Assembly: GCF_902388705.1 (NCBI RefSeq)
Contig: NZ_CABMQJ010000002.1
Span: forward strand, 1-64,000
DNA: 64,000 nt
Origin: an uncultured Alistipes sp.
GTDB lineage: Bacteria; Bacteroidota; Bacteroidia; Bacteroidales; Rikenellaceae
Direction of reading: 5' to 3'
Part shown: one piece after another, positions 25,854 through 35,429 of the stretch
Layout of the letters: every line of letters begins with the position of its first letter
Position numbering within the stretch: position 1 is the stretch's first letter
Made by a program: the position numbers and the translations under genes
The notes under the pieces: model-generated
What the model saw: only the letters and a program-made list of their open reading frames with translations
Told to the model about the DNA's origin: nothing
Database searches by the model: none

Positions 25854-27215
25854 ATGGAAACAAAGAAATTCTGCCTGACCGAGCGTCAGATGCCCACACA
25901 ATGGTACAACATCGTGGCCGACATGCCCAACAAACCGCTGCCGCCGCTGCATCCCGCAACCAAGCAGCCCGTAACCAAGGAGCAGATGAGCGCCATCTTC
26001 GCCGAAGAGCTGATCGACCAGGAAATGTCGACCGAGCGTTTCATCGACATTCCCGAAGAGGTGCAGGAAATCTACAAGATATGGCGTCCGACGCCGCTCG
26101 TGCGGGCCACAGGACTGGAAAAGGCGCTCGGAACCCCGGCGAAGATTTACTTCAAGAACGAGAGCGTGTCGCCCGCCGGGTCGCACAAGCCCAATACCGC
26201 CGTGCCGCAGGCTTACTACAACTACAAGCAGGGGATTCGTCGCCTGACGACCGAAACCGGCGCAGGACAGTGGGGCGCGGCAATCGCATTCGCGGCCAAG
26301 CATTTCGGACTCGACGTGCAGGTTTACATGGTCAAGGTCAGCTACGACCAGAAACCCTACCGGCGGCTGATGATGAACACGTGGGGCGCCGAATGCATCG
26401 CGTCGCCCAGCACCCTGACCGCTTCAGGCCGCGCGGCGCTCGAACGCGACCCGAACTGTTCGGGAAGCCTCGGACTGGCTATCTCGGAGGCGGTAGAAAA
26501 GGCGCTGGAGCACCCCGAAGACACCCGTTACTGCCTCGGCAGCGTACTGAACCACGTCATCCTGCACCAGACCATCATCGGACAGGAGGCTGTCGCGCAG
26601 ATGGAGATGGCCCAGGCCGAACCCGACGTGGTAATCGGGTGCTTCGGCGGCGGCAGCAACTTCGCAGGCATCGGCTTCCCGTTCCTGCGGAAAAACCTGA
26701 CCGAGGGCAGGAATATCCGTATCGTGGCGGTCGAGCCGTCGAGCTGTCCGAAGCTCACGCGCGGCACGTTCCAGTACGACTTCGGCGACGTAGCCGGATT
26801 CACGCCGCTGCTGCCGATGTACACGCTCGGACACGACTTCCAGCCGTCGGACATCCATGCGGGCGGATTACGCTATCACGGAGCGGGGTCGATCGTGAGC
26901 CAATTGCTGAAAGACGGCCTGGTGGAAGCGCGGTCGCTGCCGCAGACCGAAACCCTCGCGGCGGGTATCCTTTTCGCCAAGACCGAGGGTATCATCCCGG
27001 CACCGGAATCGACGCACGCCATTGCCGCAGCCATCCGAGAGGCGCTGGAAGCCAAGGAGGAGGGCAAGCCGCGGACCATCCTTTTCAACCTCTCGGGCAA
27101 CGGCGTGATAGACCTCTACGCCTACGAGCAGTATCTTGCGGGGGCGCTGAAAGACTACGTCCCCGGCGACGATGAAATCGCAAAGACCGTCAATCAGTTG
27201 AACAAGATTATTTAA
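25854..27215 (+). CDS. trpB: TrpB2-type tryptophan synthase beta chain
   Basis: A 453-aa PLP enzyme making tryptophan from indole and serine. PLP lysine K112 lies in SPAGSHKPNTA. The phosphate-binding glycine loop is 'GCFGGGSNFAG' and the C-terminal 'LFNLSGNGVIDL' is present. The long N-terminus (about 50 residues before the core) and the 'TETGAGQWG' motif mark the TrpB2 group rather than TrpB1. No trpA or other trp genes flank it, which suits use of free indole. Expression should respond to tryptophan supply through the leader upstream. Confidence 0.93.
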   Translation: METKKFCLTERQMPTQWYNIVADMPNKPLPPLHPATKQPVTKEQMSAIFAEELIDQEMSTERFIDIPEEVQEIYKIWRPTPLVRATGLEKALGTPAKIYFKNESVSPAGSHKPNTAVPQAYYNYKQGIRRLTTETGAGQWGAAIAFAAKHFGLDVQVYMVKVSYDQKPYRRLMMNTWGAECIASPSTLTASGRAALERDPNCSGSLGLAISEAVEKALEHPEDTRYCLGSVLNHVILHQTIIGQEAVAQMEMAQAEPDVVIGCFGGGSNFAGIGFPFLRKNLTEGRNIRIVAVEPSSCPKLTRGTFQYDFGDVAGFTPLLPMYTLGHDFQPSDIHAGGLRYHGAGSIVSQLLKDGLVEARSLPQTETLAAGILFAKTEGIIPAPESTHAIAAAIREALEAKEEGKPRTILFNLSGNGVIDLYAYEQYLAGALKDYVPGDDEIAKTVNQLNKII

Positions 27216-27218
27216 AGC

Positions 27219-27258
27219 AATGCGGCCGGTACTCGAAATACCGGCCGCATTCGTTTTA
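27219..27258. terminator. Bidirectional terminator between trpB2 and the DMT gene
   Basis: A 13-bp perfect stem (27219-27231 with 27239-27251) with a short loop and a T-rich tail, between two convergent genes. Confidence 0.85.
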
Positions 27259-27267
27259 CATCCCGTT

Positions 27268-28167
27268 TTATTTCGACCCCAGCCACAGGAAGACCATGCC
27301 GACCAGGATAAAGGCCAAATCGACGGCCTTGGAGCGCAGGTTCCGTTCGCGGAACAACACGGCGCCGCACAGGAACGACACGACCACCGATCCCCGGCGA
27401 ATCATCGACACGACGGATATCATCGCACCGGAATCGCGCAGGGAGAAGAGGTAGGCAAAATCGGCCAGCGACAGGAAAACCGAAATAAAGGGGATGGCCC
27501 AGCTCCAGTGGAAAGGGGAGGAGGTATGCCGTTTCGGCCACCACAGCAGGCCGGTCAGCACGGCCATCATCCCCAGCTGGTAGAGGTTGTACCAGCTCTG
27601 CACGAAGACCGGGTCGAGGCGCGACATGATGTATTTGTCATACAGGCCGCTGACGGCGCCCGTGACGGCGGCCAGGGCGATGCAGAGAATCCAGACGTTA
27701 TGGGCGAAATCGACGCCCTCGCGGCGGCTCGAGCGGCTCAACAGGAAAAGCGACACGAGGGCCAGCGCCACGCCTGTCCACTGCCAGGCGTTCAGCCGTT
27801 CGCCGAAAACGAGCATCGCGCCGACGAGTACCATGACCGGACGCGTGGCGTTGATCGGGCCCACGATGGTGATGGGCAGGTGTTTCATGCCGAAGTAGCC
27901 GAAAATCCACGAAGTGAGGACGATAACCGACTTGAGCACGACCAGTCCGTGCGCTCCGGCCGTGCCGGGCGGGGAGGCGAGCACCGTCCCGTCGAACCAC
28001 CCGAGGCCGAACTCGGCCGAAAGAATCGCCGGCAGGAAGATAAGCGACGAAAAGAGGGTGTTGAGCAGCAACACAGGCAACACGGCGTTGCCTGTGAGGG
28101 CCTTTTTCTTGGCCGCGTCGTAAAAGCCCAGCAGGGCCGCCGAAGTGAAAGCGAGAGTCAGCCACAT
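27268..28167 (-). CDS. EamA/DMT-family transporter
   Basis: A 299-aa membrane protein with about ten hydrophobic segments in two EamA repeats. The first ends '...VGPINATRPVMVLVGAMLVFGERL'; the second ends '...MISVVSMIRRGSVVVSFLCGAVLFRERNLRSKAVDLAFILVGMVFLWLG'. The start at 28167 places the first membrane segment (MWLTLAFTSAALLGFYDAAKKKA) at the N-terminus; the longer reading upstream adds a polar 21-residue stretch that is probably untranslated. Substrate unknown. Confidence 0.85.
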   Translation of the reverse strand: MWLTLAFTSAALLGFYDAAKKKALTGNAVLPVLLLNTLFSSLIFLPAILSAEFGLGWFDGTVLASPPGTAGAHGLVVLKSVIVLTSWIFGYFGMKHLPITIVGPINATRPVMVLVGAMLVFGERLNAWQWTGVALALVSLFLLSRSSRREGVDFAHNVWILCIALAAVTGAVSGLYDKYIMSRLDPVFVQSWYNLYQLGMMAVLTGLLWWPKRHTSSPFHWSWAIPFISVFLSLADFAYLFSLRDSGAMISVVSMIRRGSVVVSFLCGAVLFRERNLRSKAVDLAFILVGMVFLWLGSK

Positions 28168-28393
28168 AACGAAAGTCGGACGGAATCGATGATTATTATG
28201 GGATTGATTTGAGAAAAACCGGGAACCCACCGAACCCGCATTGCGGCATCGCAGATGCAGGTTTCAGTTTCGCCGTCCCCGAACCTCCCTTTCCAAAGGA
28301 AAATCCCGGGACGGAATGTCGGTGGATGCCGGCTTAATCGTCTGAAATGCGAAAGGCGGCCTTCGCCACCTTTCCGCACCGTGTCGTCACGGG

Positions 28394-29554
28394 TTACAAT
28401 TCGTCGCTGTAAACCGCACCGGGCAAATCGTGGAGATTATAGCGCGAAGCCATCGACATGCCGTAGGCCCCGGCCGACTTGATGGTCAGCAAATCGCCGC
28501 GGCGTGTCGTGCGCAGGCTGACGTTCTCGTCGAAAACGTCGGTCGATTCGCAGGCGGTACCGACGATGGTGTATTTCTCGCGGGGCACTTCGTCTTCCGA
28601 GGTGATGTTCTCGATGTTGTGGTACGAGCCGTAGAGCGCCGGGCGAATCAACTCGGTCATCGAGGCGTCGACAATCACCAGTTTGCGGCCCGTGGCGGTG
28701 GTTTTGTTGAAAAGCACCGTCGTAATCAGTTCGCCGCACTCGGCCACAATCGAACGGCCGAACTCGAAGTGCACTTCGCGGTCGCCGACGGCCAGGTGGT
28801 TGTGCACGATGGAGAACAGCGACGCGAAATTGGGAATCGGCTCGTTCTCGGGCACGTCGTAGTTGACGCCCAGACCGCCGCCCACGTCGACGAAACGGAA
28901 CGAAAAACCGAGCTTCTCGAGGTTCTCGACGATGACGTTGACCTTGTTGCACATATTCTCGAACACATGCAGCTCGCGAATCTGCGAACCGATGTGCAGG
29001 TGGATGCCGATAATATTGATGTGTTTGAGCGATTTGATTGCTTTCGCATGTTCGAGCACTTCTTCATATGAAATACCGAACTTACTGTCTGCCTGGCCGG
29101 TATCGATGCAATGATTGGTCTTGGGGTCGATGTCGGGGTTGATACGCAGCGCCACGTCGGTCACGCGGCCGGCCTCTTTGGCGAGGCTGTCGACCAGCTC
29201 CAGCTCCTCAATCGACTCGCAGTTAATCGCCAGGATATCCTGCTCGATGGCATAACGCAGTTCCTTGTCGCGCTTGCCCACTCCGGCGTAAACGATTCCC
29301 TTGGGGGCGAAACCGGCCTCGATGGCCTTGCGCAGTTCGTTGCCGCTGGCGCAGTCGATGCCCAGCCCGTATTCGCGGATGATGGCCAACAGGTGGTCGT
29401 CGTAGTTGGCTTTGATGGCGTAATGCACCTTGTAGCCGTATTTTTTGGACTCGTAGACGACGCTTTCGAGGGTCTGGCGCAGCAGCGCCGTATCATAGAG
29501 ATAGAACGGGGTTTCGTAGCCCCGGAGTTTTTGTGCAATCTGTCTGCTTAACAT
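28394..29554 (-). CDS. lysA: Diaminopimelate decarboxylase
   Basis: A 386-aa PLP enzyme for the last step of lysine synthesis (meso-DAP to lysine). It is a fold-type III decarboxylase: PLP lysine K48 in HYAIKAN, glycine-rich 'FVDVGGGLGVNYD', 'IHLHIGSQI', and a catalytic cysteine region 'GTACESTDVFDE'. Length is slightly short for LysA but the motifs are complete. Carboxynorspermidine decarboxylase and PvdF-like members of the fold lack this combination. It has its own promoter; aspartate-pathway genes are not adjacent. Confidence 0.9.
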   Translation of the reverse strand: MLSRQIAQKLRGYETPFYLYDTALLRQTLESVVYESKKYGYKVHYAIKANYDDHLLAIIREYGLGIDCASGNELRKAIEAGFAPKGIVYAGVGKRDKELRYAIEQDILAINCESIEELELVDSLAKEAGRVTDVALRINPDIDPKTNHCIDTGQADSKFGISYEEVLEHAKAIKSLKHINIIGIHLHIGSQIRELHVFENMCNKVNVIVENLEKLGFSFRFVDVGGGLGVNYDVPENEPIPNFASLFSIVHNHLAVGDREVHFEFGRSIVAECGELITTVLFNKTTATGRKLVIVDASMTELIRPALYGSYHNIENITSEDEVPREKYTIVGTACESTDVFDENVSLRTTRRGDLLTIKSAGAYGMSMASRYNLHDLPGAVYSDEL

Positions 29555-29583
29555 TTTTCCTAACTTTTAACCTGTTGAAGTTG

Positions 29584-29591
29584 CAAATATA
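29584..29591 (-). promoter_or_regulatory. -7 box of lysA
   Basis: TATATTTG on the minus strand, 29 bp upstream of the lysA start. Confidence 0.65.
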
Positions 29592-29602
29592 AGCTATTTG
29601 GT

Positions 29603-30472
29603 TTATTTGAGCAAATCCAGAATCACCCCGGCTGCGAGCGAAAGGCTCGCCAGCCCGTTGAGCGTGCCGAATGCGATGCCGATATTCCGCTGGCGCGAGG
29701 GTGTTACGAGCAGGTGCTCCAGTACGAGGAGCGCCGTGAAAACAGCCGCCCCGAGCCACAGCCACACCGATCCGGGGCAGTAAGCGACGAACCAGCCGAG
29801 CGCCGCGACGCTCACCGCATGCAGGCCGCAGCTGATGCCGAGGGCCGTCCGGGCCGAGAAACGCGAGGGAATGGAGTGCAGGCCCCTCTGGCGGTCGAAG
29901 GCGGCATCCTGCAGGGCGTAGATGATGTCGAAGCCGCCGCACCACGTCGTTACGAGCAGGGCGAGGATGCAGGGTTCGAGGGCGAAGCGCCCCGTGACGG
30001 CGATATAGGCCCCGACCGGCGCGATGCCGAGCGAAAGGCCCAGCACGAGGTGCGCCAGTGCCGTAAAGCGTTTGCAATAGCTGTAAAAGAGCACGATGAA
30101 GAGCGCAGCGGGCGCAAGGAGCGCCGTCAGGCGGTTGATCGTCGCGGCCGTGGCGATGAAAAGCAGGGCGTTGACAACCACGAACCAGAACGCATGCCGT
30201 GCCGGAACCTTGCCGGAGGGTATCTCGCGTCCGGCCGTGCGGGGATTCTCGGCGTCGATGCGCCGGTCGGCCCAGCGGTTGAAGCCCATGGCCGCATTGC
30301 GGGCGAAGACCATGCACAGCACGACCTGCGCCAGTACGAGGTACGGCGACTGCGGGCTGTAGGGCGGCGCGGCGGTCGTGAGCCCGTACACGAACCCAAT
30401 CATGGCGAAAGGCATGGCGAAAATCGTGTGCGCGAACCTGACGAGCGAAGCGTATTTCGAAACGGCATTCAT
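29603..30472 (-). CDS. UbiA-family polyprenyltransferase (UbiA/MqnP-like)
   Basis: A 289-aa membrane protein of the aromatic prenyltransferase family. The first aspartate-rich motif is 'NRWADRRIDAENPRTAGREIPSGKV' and the second 'GGFDIIYALQDAAFDRQRGLHSIPSRF', with about eight membrane segments. It attaches a polyprenyl tail to a hydroxybenzoate-like ring. In an anaerobic Bacteroidales the likely product is menaquinone, where this type serves as MqnP in the futalosine route; that role is inferred from family knowledge. Start at 30472 places the conserved 'KYASLVRFAHTIFAMPFAMIG' at the N-terminus. Confidence 0.85.
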   Translation of the reverse strand: MNAVSKYASLVRFAHTIFAMPFAMIGFVYGLTTAAPPYSPQSPYLVLAQVVLCMVFARNAAMGFNRWADRRIDAENPRTAGREIPSGKVPARHAFWFVVVNALLFIATAATINRLTALLAPAALFIVLFYSYCKRFTALAHLVLGLSLGIAPVGAYIAVTGRFALEPCILALLVTTWCGGFDIIYALQDAAFDRQRGLHSIPSRFSARTALGISCGLHAVSVAALGWFVAYCPGSVWLWLGAAVFTALLVLEHLLVTPSRQRNIGIAFGTLNGLASLSLAAGVILDLLK

Positions 30473-30496
30473 TCTGGATTGCAGTATTTGCGGGCA

Positions 30497-30504
30497 CAAA
30501 GATA
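30497..30504 (-). promoter_or_regulatory. -7 box of the prenyltransferase gene
   Basis: TATCTTTG on the minus strand, 24 bp upstream of the start at 30472. Confidence 0.6.
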
Positions 30505-30575
30505 GGAAAAATTCCGCATCGGCGCATTTCCGGCGGCCGGAGCCGCACAAGGGCCCGTAAATCCAAAATATTTCG

Positions 30576-30583
30576 TATATTTG
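30576..30583 (+). promoter_or_regulatory. -7 box of lepA
   Basis: TATATTTG, about 20 bp before the lepA start codon. The predicted transcript start (about 30590) argues for ATG 30604 over the in-frame codon at 30595. Confidence 0.6.
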
Positions 30584-30603
30584 CACACATTTTTATGCGA
30601 TAT

Positions 30604-32394
30604 ATGAAAAACATCCGCAACTTTTGCATTATAGCCCATATCGATCACGGCAAGAGCACCCTGGCAGACCGCCTGCTCGAAAAAACGAACACCCTGAACC
30701 AGCGCGAAATGCAGGCGCAGGTGCTGGACGACATGGACCTCGAGCGTGAGAAAGGCATCACGATCAAGAGCCATGCGATACAGATGGAATACACGGCCCG
30801 CGACGGGCAGCAGTATACACTCAACCTGATCGACACCCCGGGACACGTCGACTTCTCGTACGAAGTGTCGCGTGCCATCGCCTCGTGCGAGGGGGCGCTG
30901 CTGGTGGTGGACGCCACGCAGGGCATCCAGGCGCAGACCATATCGAACCTCTACCTGGCCGTGGGGCACGATTTGGAAATCATCCCCGTACTGAATAAAA
31001 TCGACATGGACTCGGCGATGATCGACGAGGTGAAAGACCAGGTGATCGACCTGATCGGCTGCAAGGACGAGGATATCCTGCTCGCGTCGGGCAAAACGGG
31101 ACTGGGCGTAGAGGAGGTGCTGGAGGCCATCGTACAGCGCATTCCGGCTCCCGAGGGCGACGAGAACGCGCCGTTGCAGGCGCTGATTTTCGACTCGGTG
31201 TTCAATCCGTTCCGCGGCATCATCGCCTATTACCGCGTATTCAACGGCACGCTCCGCAAGGGCGACCACGTGAAGTTCTACAACACGGGCAGCGAGTACG
31301 ATGCCGACGAAGTGGGCGTGCTGAAACTCAAGATGCAGCCCCGCACACAAATCAAGGCGGGCGACGTGGGGTATATCTGTTCGGGTATCAAAACCTCGTC
31401 GGACGTCAAGGTCGGCGACACGATTACCTCGGTGACCAACCCGGCCAAAGAGGCTATCGCCGGCTTCGAGGACGTGAAGCCGATGGTCTTCGCGGGCGTC
31501 TATCCCGTTGAGGCCGACCAGTACGAAGATTTGCGGGCCTCGCTCGAAAAATTGCAGCTGAACGATGCGTCGCTGACGTTCGAGCCCGAGAGCTCGCTGG
31601 CGCTGGGCTTCGGGTTCCGCTGCGGATTCCTCGGGCTGCTGCACATGGAGATAATCCAGGAGCGCCTCTACCGCGAATTCGACATGGACGTAATCACCAC
31701 CGTGCCCAACGTGTCGTACCGCATCACCACGACGCAGGGCGACGTGGTCGAGGTGCACAACCCCTCGGGGCTGCCCGAAGTAACGAAAATAGCCAAGATA
31801 GAGGAACCCTACATCCTCGCGCAGATTATCACCAAGTCCGAATTCCTGGGCAACGTCATCAAACTCTGCATCGACAAGCGCGGGGTGATGAAGAACCAGA
31901 CGTTCATCACGCAGGACCGCGTGGAGGTGAATTTCGACATGCCCCTTTCGGAAATCGTGTTCGACTTCTACGACAAGCTCAAGAGCATTTCGAAAGGATA
32001 TGCGTCGTTCGACTACCACCGCACCGGCTACCAGCCCTCGAAACTCGTCAAGCTGGATATCCTGCTCAACAGCGAGCCGGTCGACGCGCTTTCGTCGCTG
32101 ACCTATACCGACCACGCTTACGATTTCGGCCGCAAGATGTGCGAGAAACTCAAGGAGCTGATTCCGCGCCAGCAGTTCGACATCGCCATACAAGCCGCCA
32201 TCGGCGCCAAAATCATTGCCCGCGAAACGGTCAAGGCCGTGCGCAAGGACGTGACAGCCAAGTGCTACGGCGGCGACATCTCGCGTAAGCGGAAGCTGCT
32301 CGAGAAGCAGAAGAAAGGCAAAAAACGCATGCGCCAGATAGGCAACGTAGAGGTGCCGCAATCGGCATTCCTCGCCGTATTGAAAATGGACTAA
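30604..32394 (+). CDS. lepA: Elongation factor 4 (LepA)
   Basis: A 596-aa ribosome-associated GTPase that back-translocates or assists ribosomes under stress. All G motifs are present: AHIDHGKST, KGITI, DTPGH, and NKID. The LepA-specific C-terminal domain follows ('ETVKAVRKDVTAKCYGGDISRKRKLLEKQKKGKKRMRQIGNVEVPQSAFLAVLK'). Normal length. I start at MKNIRNFCIIAHID; the codon three residues upstream is possible. Confidence 0.96.
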   Translation: MKNIRNFCIIAHIDHGKSTLADRLLEKTNTLNQREMQAQVLDDMDLEREKGITIKSHAIQMEYTARDGQQYTLNLIDTPGHVDFSYEVSRAIASCEGALLVVDATQGIQAQTISNLYLAVGHDLEIIPVLNKIDMDSAMIDEVKDQVIDLIGCKDEDILLASGKTGLGVEEVLEAIVQRIPAPEGDENAPLQALIFDSVFNPFRGIIAYYRVFNGTLRKGDHVKFYNTGSEYDADEVGVLKLKMQPRTQIKAGDVGYICSGIKTSSDVKVGDTITSVTNPAKEAIAGFEDVKPMVFAGVYPVEADQYEDLRASLEKLQLNDASLTFEPESSLALGFGFRCGFLGLLHMEIIQERLYREFDMDVITTVPNVSYRITTTQGDVVEVHNPSGLPEVTKIAKIEEPYILAQIITKSEFLGNVIKLCIDKRGVMKNQTFITQDRVEVNFDMPLSEIVFDFYDKLKSISKGYASFDYHRTGYQPSKLVKLDILLNSEPVDALSSLTYTDHAYDFGRKMCEKLKELIPRQQFDIAIQAAIGAKIIARETVKAVRKDVTAKCYGGDISRKRKLLEKQKKGKKRMRQIGNVEVPQSAFLAVLKMD

Positions 32395-32407
32395 CCGTTA
32401 ACCAACC

Positions 32408-34315
32408 ATGAAGAAGACCATTATCGACCTGTTCGAGGACTCCGTCGTGAAATACGGGGCCAAGACATTCCTGCTGGAAAAAAGACACGGGGCATTCGAG
32501 CCGACGACCTACGCCGAAACAAGGGAGCAGGCCCTCGAGGTGGGTGCGGGACTGGCCGCAATCGGCGTCCGGCCCAAGGATAAAGTCGCCATACTGGCCG
32601 AAGGCTCCAACGCATGGATAATCTCGGAACTGGGCCTGTTCTACGCCGGAGCCATCAGCGTGCCGCTGTCGGTGAAGCTCGAGGAGTCGAACGACCTGCT
32701 GTTCCGGCTGCGGCATGCCGAGGTCAAGGCCCTCTTCGTATCGAAATACCAACTGCCGAAAATCCGCCGCATACGCGCAGAACTGCCGCAGGTCGAACAC
32801 ATCATCGTCATCGGCCACACGCCCCTCGAAACGGGCGAAACGGCGCTCGGGACGCTCAAGCGCATGGGACGCAGCTACCTGTCGGAACACCAGGAGGAGT
32901 TCCTCGCCATCGGCCGCAGCATCCGGAACGACGATTACGCGACAATCACCTATACGTCGGGCACTACGGCCGACCCGAAAGGCGTCGTGCTCACGCACCG
33001 CAACTACACGGCAAACGTCGAGCAGTCGCTTTCGCGCATCGACATTCCGTCGTATTACCGCACGCTCATCATCCTGCCGCTGGATCACTGCTTCGCACAT
33101 GTCGTCGGGTTCTACATCATGATTGCCTGCGGCGCCTCGGTGGCGACCGTGCAGGTGGGCGCCACGCCGATGGAAACGCTCAAGAACATTCCGCAGAACA
33201 TCCGCGAGGTACGGCCGCATTTCCTGCTGTCGGTGCCGGCGCTGGCCAAGAATTTCCGCAAGGGCATCGAGGCTTCTATTCGCGCCAAAGGGCGTTTTAC
33301 GGAGGGGCTGTTCAACCTCGCGCTCCGCACGGCGTATGCCTACAACGGGGACGGATACAGCAAGGGGCACGGCTGGCGCGTCGTGCTGTGGCCCGCAGTA
33401 AAGCTGTTCGACGCCATCCTGTTCCGCAAAGTCCGCGAAGCGTTCGGCGGCAGCCTCAAATTCTTCGTCGGCGGCGGCGCGCTGCTCGACACGGAACTGC
33501 AGCGCTTCTACTACGCCATCGGCATTCCGATGTTCCAGGGTTACGGGCTCTCGGAGGCGACGCCCGTGATTTCGACCAACTCGCCCAATTACCACTGGCA
33601 CCGTTTCGGTTCGTCGGGTAAAATCCTCATTCCGCTCGACCTGAAAATCGTCGACGAGCAGGGCAGGGAGGTACCCCGCGGACAAAAGGGAGAAATCGTC
33701 ATAAGCGGCGAAAACGTCATGGCCGGTTACTGGAAAAATCCCGAGGCAACGGCGGATACGCTGCGCGACGGATGGCTCCACACGGGCGACATGGGGTATG
33801 TTTCGGAGGACGACTTCCTCTATGTGCTGGGGCGCTTCAAGAGCCTGCTGATTGCCAGCGACGGCGAAAAATACAGTCCCGAGGGCATGGAGGAGGCGAT
33901 CGTCGACAAATCGCCCTACATCGACCAAATCATCATACACAACAACCAGAGCCCCTTTACGGGCGCCATCGTCGTGCCGAACCGCGAAGCGCTGCGGCGC
34001 GAACTCGACAGCCGCGGGATAACGGGCGGGGAGCGGGCCGCAAAGGCCGCAGAAATGCTCGGTGCCGAAATCGACCGCTACCGGGCGGGCGGAGCCTACA
34101 GCGGGGAGTTTCCCGAGCGCTGGCTTCCGGCCGGACTGGCGATTGTCGACGAGCCGTTCACCGAGCAGAACGGACTGGTCAACAGCACGATGAAGGTAGT
34201 GCGCGGCAAAGTGGAGGAGCATTTCCGCAGCCGCCTCGACTACCTCTATTCGCCCGAGGGACGCAACCTCAAAAACGCGGAAAATCTCGCAGCGCTGAAA
34301 AAAATCGTGGGCTGA
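32408..34315 (+). CDS. AMP-forming long-chain acyl-CoA synthetase-like protein
   Basis: A 635-aa adenylate-forming enzyme. The AMP-binding P-loop is 'ITYTSGTTADPKGVVLTH'. 'MFQGYGLSEATPVIS' carries the A5 motif, 'GEIVISGENVMAGYWKNPEATADTLRDGWLHTGDMGYV' the A7 region, and 'LGRFKSLLIASDGEKYSPEGMEEAI' the A8-A10 region with the catalytic lysine. It matches FadD/FAA1-type enzymes that activate fatty acids to acyl-CoA. It starts 13 bp after lepA. Exact chain length preference cannot be read from the sequence. Confidence 0.88.
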   Translation: MKKTIIDLFEDSVVKYGAKTFLLEKRHGAFEPTTYAETREQALEVGAGLAAIGVRPKDKVAILAEGSNAWIISELGLFYAGAISVPLSVKLEESNDLLFRLRHAEVKALFVSKYQLPKIRRIRAELPQVEHIIVIGHTPLETGETALGTLKRMGRSYLSEHQEEFLAIGRSIRNDDYATITYTSGTTADPKGVVLTHRNYTANVEQSLSRIDIPSYYRTLIILPLDHCFAHVVGFYIMIACGASVATVQVGATPMETLKNIPQNIREVRPHFLLSVPALAKNFRKGIEASIRAKGRFTEGLFNLALRTAYAYNGDGYSKGHGWRVVLWPAVKLFDAILFRKVREAFGGSLKFFVGGGALLDTELQRFYYAIGIPMFQGYGLSEATPVISTNSPNYHWHRFGSSGKILIPLDLKIVDEQGREVPRGQKGEIVISGENVMAGYWKNPEATADTLRDGWLHTGDMGYVSEDDFLYVLGRFKSLLIASDGEKYSPEGMEEAIVDKSPYIDQIIIHNNQSPFTGAIVVPNREALRRELDSRGITGGERAAKAAEMLGAEIDRYRAGGAYSGEFPERWLPAGLAIVDEPFTEQNGLVNSTMKVVRGKVEEHFRSRLDYLYSPEGRNLKNAENLAALKKIVG

Positions 34316-34339
34316 TGTGAAATTTGATGCCCCGAAAAC

Positions 34340-34369
34340 TTGAAAATAAAAAAAAGCGGAGTATATTTG
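34340..34369 (+). promoter_or_regulatory. Promoter of tRNA-Gly
   Basis: TTG (34340-34342), a 19-bp spacer and TATATTTG (34362-34369), 11 bp before the mature tRNA. The -7 box lies within GGAGTA...TACTCC, a small palindrome. Confidence 0.7.
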
Positions 34370-34380
34370 TACTCCGAAAT

Positions 34381-34452
34381 GCGGGAGTAGCTCAGTGGTA
34401 GAGCATCAGCTTCCCAAGCTGAGGGTCGCGGGTTCGACCCCCGTTTCCCGCT
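34381..34452 (+). tRNA. tRNA-Gly (anticodon CCC)
   Basis: A full cloverleaf. Acceptor GCGGGAG pairs with TTCCCGC, D stem is GCTC/GAGC, anticodon stem TCAGC/GCTGA encloses loop TTCCCAA, and the T arm is GCGGG-TTCGACC-CCCGT. The anticodon CCC reads GGG (Gly). CCA is not encoded. It has its own promoter and terminator. Confidence 0.95.
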
Positions 34453-34460
34453 CACGGCGA

Positions 34461-34496
34461 AAAGTCTTTTCAGAACACCCTGAAAGGACTTTTTTC
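34461..34496 (+). terminator. Terminator after tRNA-Gly
   Basis: AAAGTCTTTTCAG pairs with CTGAAAGGACTTT (one G-U), followed by a T-run. Confidence 0.8.
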
Positions 34497-34560
34497 TATT
34501 TTGGGCGGATGCCATGCGAAAATAGGGCATCCGGGAAGTACACCCTTTACGTTTTATTGC

Positions 34561-34568
34561 TACATTTG
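34561..34568 (+). promoter_or_regulatory. -7 box of the lipoprotein gene
   Basis: TACATTTG, 60 bp upstream of ATG 34629. Confidence 0.5.
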
Positions 34569-34628
34569 TATAACGATCAGCTATACATCCGGCCGGCGCG
34601 ACACGAACCCCCAAACGATAAAAATACC

Positions 34629-35312
34629 ATGAAAAAACTCGTAATACCGATATTGCTCGCATACTGCTGCATGTCATGCGGCGACCATGTCGAAAAAATG
34701 CAAATGCCGGCCTATACGTTCGAAAGCAACGGGCCGACCGTCTATACTGACAGCTATATCACCTATATAATTTATACGCCGGTGAAGTGCGATGCGGCGC
34801 AATTGAGTCTGATCGCTGCGGATATCCGGAAAAACACCGATGTAAAATACACCTCGCTGTGGATCGAATACAGGGAGCCGCAGCACTATGACTCTTATGC
34901 GACCTCGAGCATCGATGCAACTGCGGCCGTAACGAAAATAAAACCGCAGGAAGAGAGCCTGCCGGAAAATCCGCAACCCGCTGCCGAAACCGTCCGGGAG
35001 CCGGAACCGGTGCACAAGCAGGCAGCTGCGACGCCCCAAAAGGAGAGGACAATCGACGGGACGGTTATCGGCCGCTTCAGGGACAACATGTCGAACATCT
35101 ACGTCCTATACAGCAAAAACGGCAAATATTATATCGACAACTCATACACCGACGGCTCCCACATGACACAGGAGCTGGAAACACGCACGAGAAACGGCGC
35201 GAAAACCTACAATGTCGTCGGCGATCCTTACGAATACTTCGTAATCGAGGGCGGTCGGTTGTACTGCTACGACGAGGACGGAAACCTGGGCGGTATATAC
35301 GATCCGGCATAA
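34629..35312 (+). CDS. Hypothetical lipoprotein
   Basis: A 227-aa protein of unknown family. It has a lipoprotein-like N-terminus (MKKLVIPILLAYCCMSCGDH, several cysteines near position 14-17). A short folded region follows (about 30-85), then a Glu/Pro-rich linker (about 105-145, 'EESLPENPQPAAETVREPEPVHKQ'). The C-terminal part has repeated Tyr/Asp strands ('NIYVLYSKNGKYYIDNSYTD', 'GDPYEYFVIEGGRLYCYDEDGNLGG'). It may sit on the outer membrane. No partner genes are adjacent. Confidence 0.75.
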   Translation: MKKLVIPILLAYCCMSCGDHVEKMQMPAYTFESNGPTVYTDSYITYIIYTPVKCDAAQLSLIAADIRKNTDVKYTSLWIEYREPQHYDSYATSSIDATAAVTKIKPQEESLPENPQPAAETVREPEPVHKQAAATPQKERTIDGTVIGRFRDNMSNIYVLYSKNGKYYIDNSYTDGSHMTQELETRTRNGAKTYNVVGDPYEYFVIEGGRLYCYDEDGNLGGIYDPA

Positions 35313-35362
35313 AGGGCGTAAAAAAACGACATGGGAGCGTCCGACAAGCCCCGGAAATAAAT

Positions 35363-35394
35363 CCACCCCTGCCGTAACGCTGCGGCAGGGGTGG
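35363..35394. terminator. Hairpin between convergent genes, probable terminator
   Basis: A 12-bp perfect stem (CCACCCCTGCCG with CGGCAGGGGTGG) around an 8-nt loop. T-runs are weak on both sides. It lies between the stops at 35312 and 35430. Confidence 0.6.
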
Positions 35395-35429
35395 AATCGT
35401 CAAAAGGATGCCGGACAGTCCGGCCGCCG